Assembly: GCA_024643255.1 (NCBI GenBank)
Contig: JAHENF010000018.1
Location: forward strand, 1-55,896
Direction: 5' to 3'
Source of the DNA: Ilumatobacteraceae bacterium
GTDB taxonomy: Bacteria; Actinomycetota; Acidimicrobiia; Acidimicrobiales; Ilumatobacteraceae
DNA length: 55,896 bases
Under the pieces are notes generated by a model, which did not search any database, was not told the origin of the DNA, and saw only the letters and a list, made by a program, of their open reading frames with translations. The position numbers were made by a program, and so were the translations under genes. Shown piece by piece: positions 35,004 to 43,545 of this stretch (positions are counted from its first letter, which is position 1; each line of letters opens with the position of its first letter).

Positions 35004-35082
35004 GGGGAGCGTCACGTCATCAGTCTCTCGCGTGCCGGGCGAGATCATCGACTCGATGGGCCACGAGCTAGACAGGACAGCC

Positions 35083-36225
35083 ATGACCACCGTTGCCAGA
35101 ACCGGTCCACTGCTCGGGGTTCGCGTCCTCGAGCTCGGGAACTTCATCGCCGGTCCGTTCGCCGGCCAGCTGTTCGGTGACTATGGCGCCGAGGTGATCA
35201 AGATCGAGGCGCCCGACGGCGACCCGATGCGGCACTGGGGTGTCGGCGTCGACGACTCGAGCCTGTGGTGGCCGATCATCGCCCGCAACAAGCGATCGGT
35301 GATCGCCGACCTCAAGCGCCCCGACGATCTCGCCGTCGTGCAGCGGCTCGCGTCGGAGTGCGACGTCATCCTGGAGAACTTCCGGCCTGGCGTGCTCGCC
35401 AGATTCGGGCTCGATCACGCGACCGTGGCGGCCACCAATCCCGGCGTGATCGTCACACACGTCTCGGGATTCGGCCAGACCGGGCCGCGAGCTTCGGAAG
35501 CCGGCTTCGGTTCGATCGGCGAGGCGGTCGGCGGCATCCGCCACACCACCGGCGATCCCGACCGGCCGTCGGCGCGGTGTGGGATCAGCCTCGGGGACTC
35601 CTTGGCGGCGATGTTCGCGGTGATCGGCACCCTCGCGGCCCTCCACGAGCGCACGCAGAGCGGGATCGGGCAGGAGGTCGACGTCGCCATCTACGAAGCG
35701 GTGGCCGCGCTGATGGAGTCGACGATGGTCGACTTCGAGGTGGGTGGCGTCGTGCGCCAACGATCGGGCGGAACCCTGCCCGGTGTCGCTCCGGCGAATG
35801 CGTACCCCACACGCGACGGCTCCGACGTGCTGATCGCCGGCAACGCCGACACGGTGTTCACACGGTTGTGCGAAGCGATGGGCCGTCCCGATCTCGCCCG
35901 AGACGATCGGTATGCATCTCACGGCGCCCGCGGCGAGCACGAGCGCGAACTCGACGCGATCGTTGCCGCATGGACCAGCACGATCGACGCCGATCAGCTG
36001 TTGGAACTCCTGCGCGAGCACAGCGTTCCCGCCGGCCGGGTGTACACCGCGGCCGACATGCTCCACGACGAGCACTATCTGGCGCGCGACATGATCGAGC
36101 GTCACGTGTCACGCGTCGGCATCGACACCGCGATGCTCGGGGTGGTGCCGAAGTTCTCGCGCACACCCGGCAGCATCGCCGACGTCGGCCCCGACCTCGG
36201 CGAACACACCGACCTCTACCGCTGA
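35083..36225 (+). CDS. CaiB/BaiF-type (class III) CoA-transferase
   Basis: This 380-residue class III CoA-transferase opens 'GVRVLELGNFIAGPFAGQLFGDYGAEVIKIEAPDGDPMRHWG' and has 'RNKRSVIADLKRP' and 'NFRPGVLARFGLD'. The catalytic aspartate is expected in 'GDSLAAMFAVIGTLAALHER'. The family moves CoA between carboxylic acids. The gene is divergent from the HMG-CoA-lyase-like gene, and both may serve one acyl-CoA route. AGGACAG before the ATG is the likely ribosome site. The stop TGA lies within the 51-bp palindrome. Confidence 0.89.
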   Translation: MTTVARTGPLLGVRVLELGNFIAGPFAGQLFGDYGAEVIKIEAPDGDPMRHWGVGVDDSSLWWPIIARNKRSVIADLKRPDDLAVVQRLASECDVILENFRPGVLARFGLDHATVAATNPGVIVTHVSGFGQTGPRASEAGFGSIGEAVGGIRHTTGDPDRPSARCGISLGDSLAAMFAVIGTLAALHERTQSGIGQEVDVAIYEAVAALMESTMVDFEVGGVVRQRSGGTLPGVAPANAYPTRDGSDVLIAGNADTVFTRLCEAMGRPDLARDDRYASHGARGEHERELDAIVAAWTSTIDADQLLELLREHSVPAGRVYTAADMLHDEHYLARDMIERHVSRVGIDTAMLGVVPKFSRTPGSIADVGPDLGEHTDLYR

Positions 36226-36273
36226 TCGCGATTGGGGTCAATCGCGATTGAGGTCAGACCCCAATCGCGATCA
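36223..36273. repeat. 51-bp palindrome containing the stop codons of both converging genes
   Basis: Arms 36223-36239 and 36257-36273 are perfect complements over 17 bp (TGATCGCGATTGGGGTC). The 17-nt middle is itself a degenerate copy of the arm (AATCGCGATTGAGGTCA), so the element is two direct copies plus one inverted copy. The first three bases are the stop of the CoA-transferase and the last three the stop of nrdB. It could act as a bidirectional terminator; the shape suggests a REP-like origin. Confidence 0.8.
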
Positions 36274-37374
36274 GAAGTCTTCGTCGAAACTGACGTTGCC
36301 CTCGACGCCGGTCTGGTACGAGCTGACGGTGCGCTCGAAGAAGTTCGAAAGGCCCTGCACGTCTTGTAATTCCATGAAGCTGAACGGGTTCTTCGAACCG
36401 AACTCGGGGGCGTAGCCGAGTTGCGCGAGGCGCTGGTCGGCAACGAACTCGAGGTAGGTCCGGGTGTCGCCCAGGCTCATTCCCGGCACGCCTTCGCCGA
36501 GCACGTCGGCCGCGAAGAGATGCTCGCAGTCGATCGCCTCGTTGAGCATCGCCCGGATGTCGGCCTCGAGCTGATCGTCGAACAGTTCGGGCTGTTCCTT
36601 GCGCACCGTGTCGACGACTTCGAACGCGAAGTTCATGTGGCAGCTCTCGTCGCGGAACACCCAGTTGGTGCCGTCGGCCAGTCCGTTCAGCAGCCCCTTC
36701 GAGCGCAGGAAGTACACGTACGCGAACGCGGCGAAGAAGAACAGGCCCTCGATGCAGGTCGCGAAACAGATCAGGTTCAGCAGGAACTGCTTGCGCTGCT
36801 CCGACGTCTCGATCTTCTGCAGACCCTGGATCGAGTCGATCCACTTGAAGCAGAACTCGGCCTTCGCGCGGATCGAGGGGATGTTCTCGACCGCCGCGAA
36901 CGCCGCCTCGCGCTCGGCCATGTCGGGGATGTAGTTGTCGAGCAACGTGAGGTAGAACTGGACGTGGAGCGCCTCTTCGTAGAGCTGACGCGACAGGTAC
37001 ATCCGGGCTTCGGGAGCGTTGATGTGCTGGTACAGATTGAGCACCAGGTTGTTCGACACGATCGAGTCGCCCGTGGCGAAGAACGCCACGAGGCGCCCGA
37101 CGAGGTGCTTCTCGGCCGGCATCAACTTGCGGTCGAGGTCGACGAGGTCGTCGGAGAAGTCGATTTCGTCGACCGTCCAGGTGTTCTTGATCGCGTCGCG
37201 GTACATCTCGAAGAACTGCGGGTACCGCATCGGCCGCAACGTGAGGTCGTAGCCGGGGTCGAGGATGTTCGTCGGCCGGGCGGCGCCGACGGGAGATGCC
37301 GACTCGAACGCGTCGGCGAGGGCCTCCCCCGGCGCGGCCGGGGCGTAGTCGGTGATCGGGTCGATGAGGGCCAT
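36271..37374 (-). CDS. nrdB: Ribonucleotide reductase class Ia, small (beta) subunit
   Basis: This 367-residue ferritin-fold protein generates the tyrosyl radical. Iron ligands include E134 and H137 in 'LYEEALHVQFY' and the pair in 'VFRDESCHMNFAF'; Y141, four residues after H137, is at the radical position. The start ATG overlaps the nrdA stop by one base (TGATG), so the two are translationally coupled. The C-terminal tail 'EGNVSFDEDF' is the peptide that docks into NrdA. No nrdI or nrdH accompanies the pair, which supports class Ia rather than Ib. Confidence 0.94.
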   Translation of the reverse strand: MALIDPITDYAPAAPGEALADAFESASPVGAARPTNILDPGYDLTLRPMRYPQFFEMYRDAIKNTWTVDEIDFSDDLVDLDRKLMPAEKHLVGRLVAFFATGDSIVSNNLVLNLYQHINAPEARMYLSRQLYEEALHVQFYLTLLDNYIPDMAEREAAFAAVENIPSIRAKAEFCFKWIDSIQGLQKIETSEQRKQFLLNLICFATCIEGLFFFAAFAYVYFLRSKGLLNGLADGTNWVFRDESCHMNFAFEVVDTVRKEQPELFDDQLEADIRAMLNEAIDCEHLFAADVLGEGVPGMSLGDTRTYLEFVADQRLAQLGYAPEFGSKNPFSFMELQDVQGLSNFFERTVSSYQTGVEGNVSFDEDF

Positions 37375-40007
37375 CAGTCGCATGCCTCGCAGGATTCTGG
37401 GTTCTCGAGGCTGCACGCGATGGCCTCTTCGTCGGTGTAGGACTTCTTCTCCGGTGCGGGCGTCGGAGCGCCACCGCCCGACGGGCCCGAAGGCGTCGGG
37501 GTCGCAGGTGCCTTGGCGGCGGCACCCGTGGTGGTCTGGTTGATACGGGTGGCAGGACGGCTGCGCAGGTAGTAGGTGGTCTTGAGACCGGCCTTCCAGG
37601 CATGCAGGTACATCGAGGAGAGCTTGCCGATGGTCGGCGTCTCCATGAACAGGTTGAGCGACTGGCTCTGGTCGATGAATGCACCGCGCTCGGCGGCCAT
37701 GTCGATGAGCGCCCGCTGCGGGATCTCCCACGCCGTGCGGAAGACCTCCTTGAGTTCATCGGGGATGCGGTCGACGTCTTGGACCGAGCCCTCGGCGCGC
37801 TTGATGTCGCTGATCATCTGCTCGTCCCACAGGTCGCGGGCCTGCAGCTCACGCACCAGGTAGCGGTTGATCTGCATGAACTCGCCCGAGAGGGTTTCGC
37901 GCTTGAACAGGTTCGACACCTGCGGCTCGATGCACTCGTAGCATCCAGCGATCGAGGCGATCGTCGCGGTCGGGGCGATCGCGATGAGCAGGCTGTTGCG
38001 CAGACCGTGAGCGGTGATGCGGGCGCGCAGCGCGTCCCAGTCGAGTTCGGCCGGCGGCGTGACGCCGCCGTTGGCGGTGTCCCAGAGGTCGAACTGCAGG
38101 TCACCCTTGGCAGCTCGGGTTCCCTCGTAGGCCTCGTGGGGGCCGTTGGCCTCGGCGAGTTCGGTCGATGCCCACAACGCGTGGAAGTAGATGTGCGCGC
38201 TGATCGTGCGGCTGAGCGCCTTGGCATCGGCGGAGTCGAATGCCAGGCCCTTCTTGAAGAACACGTCCTGCAGGCCCATCAGCCCGAGCCCGACCGGGCG
38301 CCACTTGTGGTTCGAGAACTCGGCCTCGGGGGTCGGGTAGTAGTTGATGTCGATGACCCGGTCGAGGAACGGCACCACCTGGCGCACGACGTCGCCGAGC
38401 TTGGCGTAGTCGAACTCCATCTGGCCGTTCGGGCCGGCGGCGAGGTAGGCGCCGAGGTTGAGCGAGCCGAGGTTGCACACTGCGGTGTTCTGCTGGTCGG
38501 TGACCTCGAGGATCTCGGTGCACAGGTTCGACAGGTGCACCACGCGAGGCGTGCCGTCGTCGTTGATGCCGCCGGTCTGATTGCACTTCTCGTTCGAGGC
38601 GTCCTTGAACGTCACCCAACCGTTGCCGGTCTGGGCCAGGGTGCGCATCATCTTCGAGTACAGCTGGCGCGCCGGCACCTGCTTCTCGTAGAGGCCCGCC
38701 TCCTCGGCAGCGACGTAGGCCCGCTCGAAGTCGTCACCGAACAGGTCGGTGAGGTGCGGGACCTGCTTGGGGTCGAACAGCGACCACTGCCAGTCCTTCT
38801 CGACGCGCTCCATGAACAGGTCGGGGATCCAGTTGGCGATGTTGAGGTTGTGGGTTCGACGGGCGTGGTCGCCCGTGTTGTCGCGCAGTTCGAGGAAGTC
38901 TTCGATGTCGGCGTGCCACGACTCGAGGTACACGCACGCAGCGCCCTTGCGGCGACCGCCCTGGTTGACCGCGGCGACCGACGAGTCGAGTGTGCGCAGC
39001 CACGGGACGATGCCGTTCGACAGGCCGTTGGTGCCCTGGATCAGGCTGCCCTTCGCACGCACCCGGTGCCAGGCGACGCCGATGCCACCGGCGAACTTCG
39101 ACAGCTTGGCGATGTCGGTGTAGCGCTTGTAGATGCCCTCGAGGCTGTCCTCGGGCGAATCGAGCAGATAGCACGACGACATCTGGCTGTGCGACGTGCC
39201 GGAGTTGAACAGCGTCGGGCTCGACGGCAGGTACGCGAGCGACGACATCAGGTCGTAGAAGCTGACCGCTTCGTCGATGTCGGTCGACAGCCCGCAGGCG
39301 ACGCGCAGGAAGAAGTACTGCGGGGTCTCGATGACCTCGCGTCGTGACGGGTGGCGCAGCAGGTAGCGGTCGTACACGGTGCGCAGACCGAAGAACTCGA
39401 AGCTGCGGTCGCGGTCGGAGTCGATCGCCGCGTTGAGCGCCGGTGCGTTGGCTTCGACGAACTCGAGCACGTGATCGGCGACGAGCCCTTCGGCATGGCC
39501 GATCTTGATCGACTCGGAGAACCACGGGATGTTCTGGTTGCGAACTTCCTTGTCGATCACCGTGGCGAGCAGGCGCGAGGCCAGCCGCGAGTAGTTCGGC
39601 TCTTCGACGATGAGGCCTGCAGCGGTGCGGATCGAGAGGTCGTCGAGTTCACGGGTCGTCGCGCCGTCGGCCAGCGCCGAGATCGTGCGGGTGGCGACGC
39701 GCATCGGATCGACCCCCAGGAGGCCTTCGGAGGCCCGGGCGATCGCGTTGACGATCTTGTTGACGTCGACCGGCTCGAGCGATCCGCTGCGCTTCTTCAC
39801 GCGCATTCCGGCGGCTCCGGGCTGGGCGGACGACGTTGACGCTGACGCACCCTTGGCCGTGTCGCGCAGCGTCGGTGCTGCATCGGTCTGTTCGTCGGTT
39901 GCTCGCCCTTGCGTCGCTCCGACGTTGTCATCGATCAGTGTCACGGCTTCTCCGTCTCGTGGTCGTCTTGCTTGGTCGTCATGGTTCGTGGTGTGCGTGG
40001 CGGTCAC
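37374..40007 (-). CDS. nrdA: Ribonucleotide reductase class Ia, large (alpha) subunit
   Basis: The 877-residue product reduces ribonucleoside diphosphates. A disordered, charged N-terminus of about 70 residues precedes an ATP-cone ('MRVKKRSGSLEPVDVNKIVNAIARASEGL'), the dATP/ATP activity switch. Active-site motifs are 'SSCYLLDSPEDS', 'NLNIANWIPDLFM', 'VVHLSNLCTEILE' (radical cysteine and Glu) and 'NLGSLNLGAYL'. The C-terminal swivel cysteines are in 'ENPESCEACD', after a Pro/Thr-rich linker. Upstream lie a good sigma-70-like promoter and a candidate NrdR box. Confidence 0.94.
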   Translation of the reverse strand: MTATHTTNHDDQARRPRDGEAVTLIDDNVGATQGRATDEQTDAAPTLRDTAKGASASTSSAQPGAAGMRVKKRSGSLEPVDVNKIVNAIARASEGLLGVDPMRVATRTISALADGATTRELDDLSIRTAAGLIVEEPNYSRLASRLLATVIDKEVRNQNIPWFSESIKIGHAEGLVADHVLEFVEANAPALNAAIDSDRDRSFEFFGLRTVYDRYLLRHPSRREVIETPQYFFLRVACGLSTDIDEAVSFYDLMSSLAYLPSSPTLFNSGTSHSQMSSCYLLDSPEDSLEGIYKRYTDIAKLSKFAGGIGVAWHRVRAKGSLIQGTNGLSNGIVPWLRTLDSSVAAVNQGGRRKGAACVYLESWHADIEDFLELRDNTGDHARRTHNLNIANWIPDLFMERVEKDWQWSLFDPKQVPHLTDLFGDDFERAYVAAEEAGLYEKQVPARQLYSKMMRTLAQTGNGWVTFKDASNEKCNQTGGINDDGTPRVVHLSNLCTEILEVTDQQNTAVCNLGSLNLGAYLAAGPNGQMEFDYAKLGDVVRQVVPFLDRVIDINYYPTPEAEFSNHKWRPVGLGLMGLQDVFFKKGLAFDSADAKALSRTISAHIYFHALWASTELAEANGPHEAYEGTRAAKGDLQFDLWDTANGGVTPPAELDWDALRARITAHGLRNSLLIAIAPTATIASIAGCYECIEPQVSNLFKRETLSGEFMQINRYLVRELQARDLWDEQMISDIKRAEGSVQDVDRIPDELKEVFRTAWEIPQRALIDMAAERGAFIDQSQSLNLFMETPTIGKLSSMYLHAWKAGLKTTYYLRSRPATRINQTTTGAAAKAPATPTPSGPSGGGAPTPAPEKKSYTDEEAIACSLENPESCEACD

Positions 40008-40033
40008 TGGATTTCGTCAAGGAATCGTCAGCA

Positions 40034-40048
40034 ACCACGAGATGTGGT
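40034..40048. promoter_or_regulatory. Candidate NrdR box upstream of nrdA
   Basis: ACCAC-GAGAT-GTGGT is an inverted repeat in the nrdA leader. On the minus strand it reads ACACCACATCTCGTGGT, similar in length and symmetry to NrdR boxes (consensus acaCWATATWGtgt). Only one copy is evident, whereas NrdR normally uses two, so the call is tentative. Confidence 0.35.
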
Positions 40049-40106
40049 GTTCTCCCCCCGCTGACAGCTCCCGTCGGCACCAGATGTCGTGGTGGCAGGG
40101 CACGTA

Positions 40107-40136
40107 ATTACAGCAGTGAAACTACGGGTGTGTCAA
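40107..40136 (-). promoter_or_regulatory. nrdAB promoter
   Basis: The minus strand has TTGACA (40136-40131), an 18-bp spacer and TGTAAT (40112-40107). This is the best sigma-70-like match noticed in the window. A second GTTGACAC lies 23 bp further upstream (around 40154-40159), forming a direct repeat with the -35 region that could be a regulator site. The leader to nrdA is about 95 nt. Confidence 0.65.
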
Positions 40137-40155
40137 CCGTCTCGTGCAGAAAGTG

Positions 40156-40509
40156 TCAACACGCCTGCACAGAGGCCACTTCGCCTCGCCTGACGTCGGC
40201 CAACTCGGCCTGCCGGCGGAGCTTCGCCCACACGTCGTCGACCGATTCGGCCGTCGCCACGATGAAGTCGACGCCGCGGTCGCGACCGGTCGACACCTCT
40301 CGCTCGGCCTCGGCGTGCCAGATCTCCTCGACCTGCAGGAGCCGACCGTCGCGACCGCGCACGTTGTTCTCGCGGAAGTCCAAGGTGGTGCGCCAGCCGG
40401 CCCGTTCGAGGTCACGCCGGTCCGACTGCTGGAGGATGGCGCCATGTTGCCGCTGGCGGAGCAACCGCTGGCGGGGCGTCGGAAGGGCACGGGAGACCAT
40501 GTGGCCCAT
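40156..40509 (-). CDS. Hypothetical protein, 117 aa, upstream of nrdA
   Basis: The product begins MGHMVSRALPTPRQRLLRQRQHGAIL. It is basic at the N-terminus, then continues 'AGWRTTLDFRENNVRGRDGRLLQVEEIWHAEAERE' and a C-terminal helix 'ESVDDVWAKLRRQAEL'. I do not recognise it. The composition and position on the nrd strand make it a believable gene, but no homology-type motif is visible. The stop lies just upstream of the nrdA promoter and overlaps the second GTTGACAC repeat. It could be a small DNA-replication or stress-linked protein, but nothing in the sequence proves it. Confidence 0.5.
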   Translation of the reverse strand: MGHMVSRALPTPRQRLLRQRQHGAILQQSDRRDLERAGWRTTLDFRENNVRGRDGRLLQVEEIWHAEAEREVSTGRDRGVDFIVATAESVDDVWAKLRRQAELADVRRGEVASVQAC

Positions 40510-40615
40510 CTTGAACGACGTGGCCTGTGGAACGTCAGTACCTCTTGGGTGTGAATTGCCCGCCGAATGCTGGGGACAACCCTGCAAATCTGTGTGCGGC
40601 TTGTGGGGAAGGGCC

Positions 40616-42370
40616 CTACAGCTCCCCGATCAGATCCATGCACGCTCCCGCCGCGGCCTGGAACGCCGGATCGCTGGGGTCGATCTGTTGGAGCAGCGTC
40701 TGCCCGGTCGGGTCCGCGAGCAGGTCACCGATCGTCACCGGCGGGATCTCCGCGCCGTTCTCACGTAGACAGTCGAACAGGGCGATCACCTTGTCGTACT
40801 CGCCCTGGCCCGCTGGCGGGAACACATCCGTGCCGGCATCGTTCGTACACGATGCCCCCGGCGCCGGCATGTCGAGATCGACGAGATAGTCGACGACGAC
40901 CCGTTCGACGCACGGCACGGAGAGGAATGCCGTGTGACCGTCGGTCTCGACCGTGTAGAGCTGCGCCGATGTCAGGAAGTCGGCCATCTCGACCGACCAT
41001 GCGTACGGGGTCGCCGGGTCACCGGTGTTGCCGATCACCAGGATCGGGGGTGCCGCGTCGGCGTGGCCGACGATGAGCGGGTCGACCGGAAGCGGACCGC
41101 CGATACAGCCCGTCGACGCCCGCAGGAAGTCGTCGAACCACTGTGATTGCGCAGCGGACGCCTCGGCCTCCGTGCGCACGACCTCGGTCGGTGGTCGCAC
41201 GAAGTTGTCGGCGCAGTTGATCGTGAACCCGGCCTCCTGGCTGTTGTCGTAGCTGCCGTCGGGTTGACGGCCGAGGTAGGTGTCGGCGAGCACCTGCAAC
41301 ACCGTGCCGTCGCCGTCGACCGACGCCTCGTACATGCCCTGTGACAGCACGGGCCAGAGCTGCGTGGTGTACATCGCCGCGATCACGCCGAGCTGCAGCT
41401 CCCCCGGAGTGAGTACACGGTTGGGATCGTCGGTCGGCAGGCTGCCCGCCGCGGCGAGCGAGTCGACGAGCGACGCATACACGTCGAGCGTCGGGCCGAC
41501 GGTCGACAGGTCGCAGTCGGCGTCGGCATCACATGCCTCGGCGAACCGTTCGAACGCCCGGTCGATGCTCGCTCCCTGCTCCGCATCGAGCTCGGCGAAG
41601 TCGGTCGTCGGCTTGACCGCCCCGTCGAGGACGAGCGCCCGCACCCGATCCGGGAACAGCTCGGCGTAGGTCGCGCCGAGTCGAGTGCCGTAGGAGAACC
41701 CGACGTACGTCAATCGATCGTCGCCGAGCGCCGAGCGGATCTCGTCGAGGTCGCGGGCCGCGTTGTTGGTGCCGAGCCACGACCCGATCTCGATCGTGTC
41801 CAACGTGCATGTGGAGGGTCGGGCTTCGGCCTGCGCCACCAACGCATCCCATCCGGCGTCGTCGCCGGGGGCGAGCAGCGTGACCTGGTCGTCGAGTGCG
41901 ACGTCGCACTCGACGGCGGTGCTCTCGCCGACGCCACGCGGGTCGAACGACACGAGGTCGAACCGTCGGGAGATGTCGGCAGGCATGATCAGCGACACCG
42001 ACTGGAGGAATTCGATCCCCGATGCACCTGGTCCGCCCGGATTGAACACCAGCGAGCCGATGCGTTCGTCGTCGTTGGCGGTCCCGACCCGGGCGAGCGC
42101 GAGGTCGATGGTCCGGCCGTCGGGCTGCGTGTAGTCGAGCGGCACCGTGAGCGAGCCGCATTCGACCGCGGGGGCGGTCGTCGGGTCCGCGCAGGGTCCC
42201 CATTCGATCGAGCCGGCGGCCGTCGAGCTGTCGGGAGCCGACGTCTGCGGAGCCGACGTGTTCGGGCCACCCGGCACGATGTCGTTGATCGCGACCGTCG
42301 AGACACCCGACGCCGTCGAGCACGAGGCGAGCGCGACGACTGCCACCGCCACGATCCAACGTCCTCGCAC
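40616..42370 (-). CDS. Secreted tripeptidyl-aminopeptidase-type alpha/beta-hydrolase (lipoprotein)
   Basis: The product has 584 residues with a signal peptide and lipobox 'VVALASC' (C17). A SlpD/TAP-type alpha/beta-hydrolase follows: 'SLVFNPGGPGASG' (oxyanion hole), 'DLVSFDPRGVGESTAVEC', nucleophile 'YVGFSYGTRLGATYAELFPD', and the TAP-like C-terminal domain with 'PILVIGNTGDPATPYAWSVEM' (Asp) and 'TDGHTAFLSVPCVERVV' (His). It cleaves N-terminal peptides or esters outside the cell. After the hydrolase there is an extra region of about 60 residues ('FDCLRENGAEIPPVTIGDLL...GACMDLIGEL') with two further cysteines. Start GTG. Confidence 0.88.
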   Translation of the reverse strand: MRGRWIVAVAVVALASCSTASGVSTVAINDIVPGGPNTSAPQTSAPDSSTAAGSIEWGPCADPTTAPAVECGSLTVPLDYTQPDGRTIDLALARVGTANDDERIGSLVFNPGGPGASGIEFLQSVSLIMPADISRRFDLVSFDPRGVGESTAVECDVALDDQVTLLAPGDDAGWDALVAQAEARPSTCTLDTIEIGSWLGTNNAARDLDEIRSALGDDRLTYVGFSYGTRLGATYAELFPDRVRALVLDGAVKPTTDFAELDAEQGASIDRAFERFAEACDADADCDLSTVGPTLDVYASLVDSLAAAGSLPTDDPNRVLTPGELQLGVIAAMYTTQLWPVLSQGMYEASVDGDGTVLQVLADTYLGRQPDGSYDNSQEAGFTINCADNFVRPPTEVVRTEAEASAAQSQWFDDFLRASTGCIGGPLPVDPLIVGHADAAPPILVIGNTGDPATPYAWSVEMADFLTSAQLYTVETDGHTAFLSVPCVERVVVDYLVDLDMPAPGASCTNDAGTDVFPPAGQGEYDKVIALFDCLRENGAEIPPVTIGDLLADPTGQTLLQQIDPSDPAFQAAAGACMDLIGEL

Positions 42371-42439
42371 GGGCCGAAACTATCCGTCTCGATGACGAGA
42401 AGTGCTTCAGTGACAGCCCGGAGTGACCGATGTACATGC

Positions 42440-42823
42440 ATGTTCCGTCGTTCAGTGGTGGTCGTGGTCATCGGTGCGGCAACGCTGCTCAGCGCGTGCG
42501 GCTCGACGTCGGGCGACAGCGCCGCGGGGGCCGGCGACGCGAACGCCACCGTCGACACCGCGTCAGCGGACGGCAAGGTCGGCAGCATCGGCGACGCGAT
42601 CGAGGTGGCTGCAGGCGCTCCCGCGAAGGCGGAGGCCGCCGCCTGCGACATCGACCGACAGACGCTCGAGTCGGCCACCGAGATCTACCTCGCGCTGAAT
42701 GGAACCCTGCCGCAGAGTCAGAGTGCCCTGGTCGACGCCAAGCTCGTCAAGGAGCTGAGCCCGCGATTCGAGATCACCCCCGAAGGCGTCATCGTGCCGG
42801 CGCCCGGAGGCCCCTGCGTCTGA
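42440..42823 (+). CDS. Small lipoprotein with pseudopilin-tail-like domain
   Basis: The 127-residue product has a signal peptide and lipobox 'TLLSAC' (C20), then a Ser/Ala/Asp-rich linker and a C-terminal segment 'CDIDRQTLESATEIYLALNG', followed by 'TLPQSQSALVDAKLVKELSPRFEI'. That segment resembles the C-terminal part of actinobacterial type II secretion/pilin-like proteins ('C..D..TLE.A.EAY.ALNG..P'). Here it is attached to a lipid anchor rather than a pilin helix. The function is unknown. The ATG was chosen because the lipobox sits at the right distance. It is divergent from the tripeptidyl peptidase-like gene, 69 bp away. Confidence 0.68.
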   Translation: MFRRSVVVVVIGAATLLSACGSTSGDSAAGAGDANATVDTASADGKVGSIGDAIEVAAGAPAKAEAAACDIDRQTLESATEIYLALNGTLPQSQSALVDAKLVKELSPRFEITPEGVIVPAPGGPCV

Positions 42824-42841
42824 CCGACGAGTCCCGAGTCG

Positions 42842-43411
42842 TCAACCCGACCACTTCGGCGCAAACGTCGCCGGTGCCGACACGGCGAGCGCGACCGCAT
42901 CACTCACCGACGTGGCCCGCCGCACCGACGATGCGTGATGGCCGCTCACGAACCCGGCGGCGACCGAGCGTTCGATGAACTCGAACAGCGGCTCGAAGTA
43001 GTCGAGCACGTCGAGCACGACGACCGGAACGGCGACGAGGCCGAGTTGATTCCAGGTGATGATCTCGAAGGTCTCGTCGAGTGTGCCGAACCCGCCGGGC
43101 AGGACGATCACGCCGTCCGACAACTCGGCCATCCGGGCCTTTCGCTCGTGCATCGTCGACACCACCTCGAGTTCGGTGAGCCCCCGGTGAGCGACCTCGG
43201 CCGCGACGAGTTGTTCGGTCATCACGCCGACCACCGTTCCACCGGCGCCGATCGTGGCATCGGCGACGGCACCCATCAGCCCGACATGGCCACCGCCGTA
43301 GACGAGTCGGTGTCCGCTCGCTGCCAACGCCTCCCCGAGGGCTCCGGCGACCTCGACGTAGCGGGGATCGGTCCCCGAGTTGGACCCGCAGAACACACAC
43401 AGCGTCGCCAT
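42842..43411 (-). CDS. LOG-family protein (putative cytokinin riboside 5'-monophosphate phosphoribohydrolase)
   Basis: The 189-residue product opens 'LCVFCGSNSGTDPRYVEVAGALGEAL' and contains 'LVYGGGHVGLMGAVADATI', 'MHERKARMAELSDGVIVLPGGFGTLDETFEIITW'. The 'PGGxGTxxE' motif and nearby Arg are the active site of LOG proteins, which hydrolyse nucleoside 5'-monophosphates. Bacterial members often act as nucleotide phosphoribohydrolases rather than in hormone synthesis. It converges with the small lipoprotein gene (18 bp between stops) and is divergent from the acyl-CoA dehydrogenase gene. Confidence 0.9.
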   Translation of the reverse strand: MATLCVFCGSNSGTDPRYVEVAGALGEALAASGHRLVYGGGHVGLMGAVADATIGAGGTVVGVMTEQLVAAEVAHRGLTELEVVSTMHERKARMAELSDGVIVLPGGFGTLDETFEIITWNQLGLVAVPVVVLDVLDYFEPLFEFIERSVAAGFVSGHHASSVRRATSVSDAVALAVSAPATFAPKWSG

Positions 43412-43545
43412 TGCTCACACTGTGCCAGGCCGGGGCCGCAGCCCACACCCCGTTTCGCCACCCCGATCGTCACACGGTGCCGGGCCTGATGTGACGGTTG
43501 CTGCTCAAATGGCCGCACCCGTTACCGCCCAGTAAGTTCTGGGCC

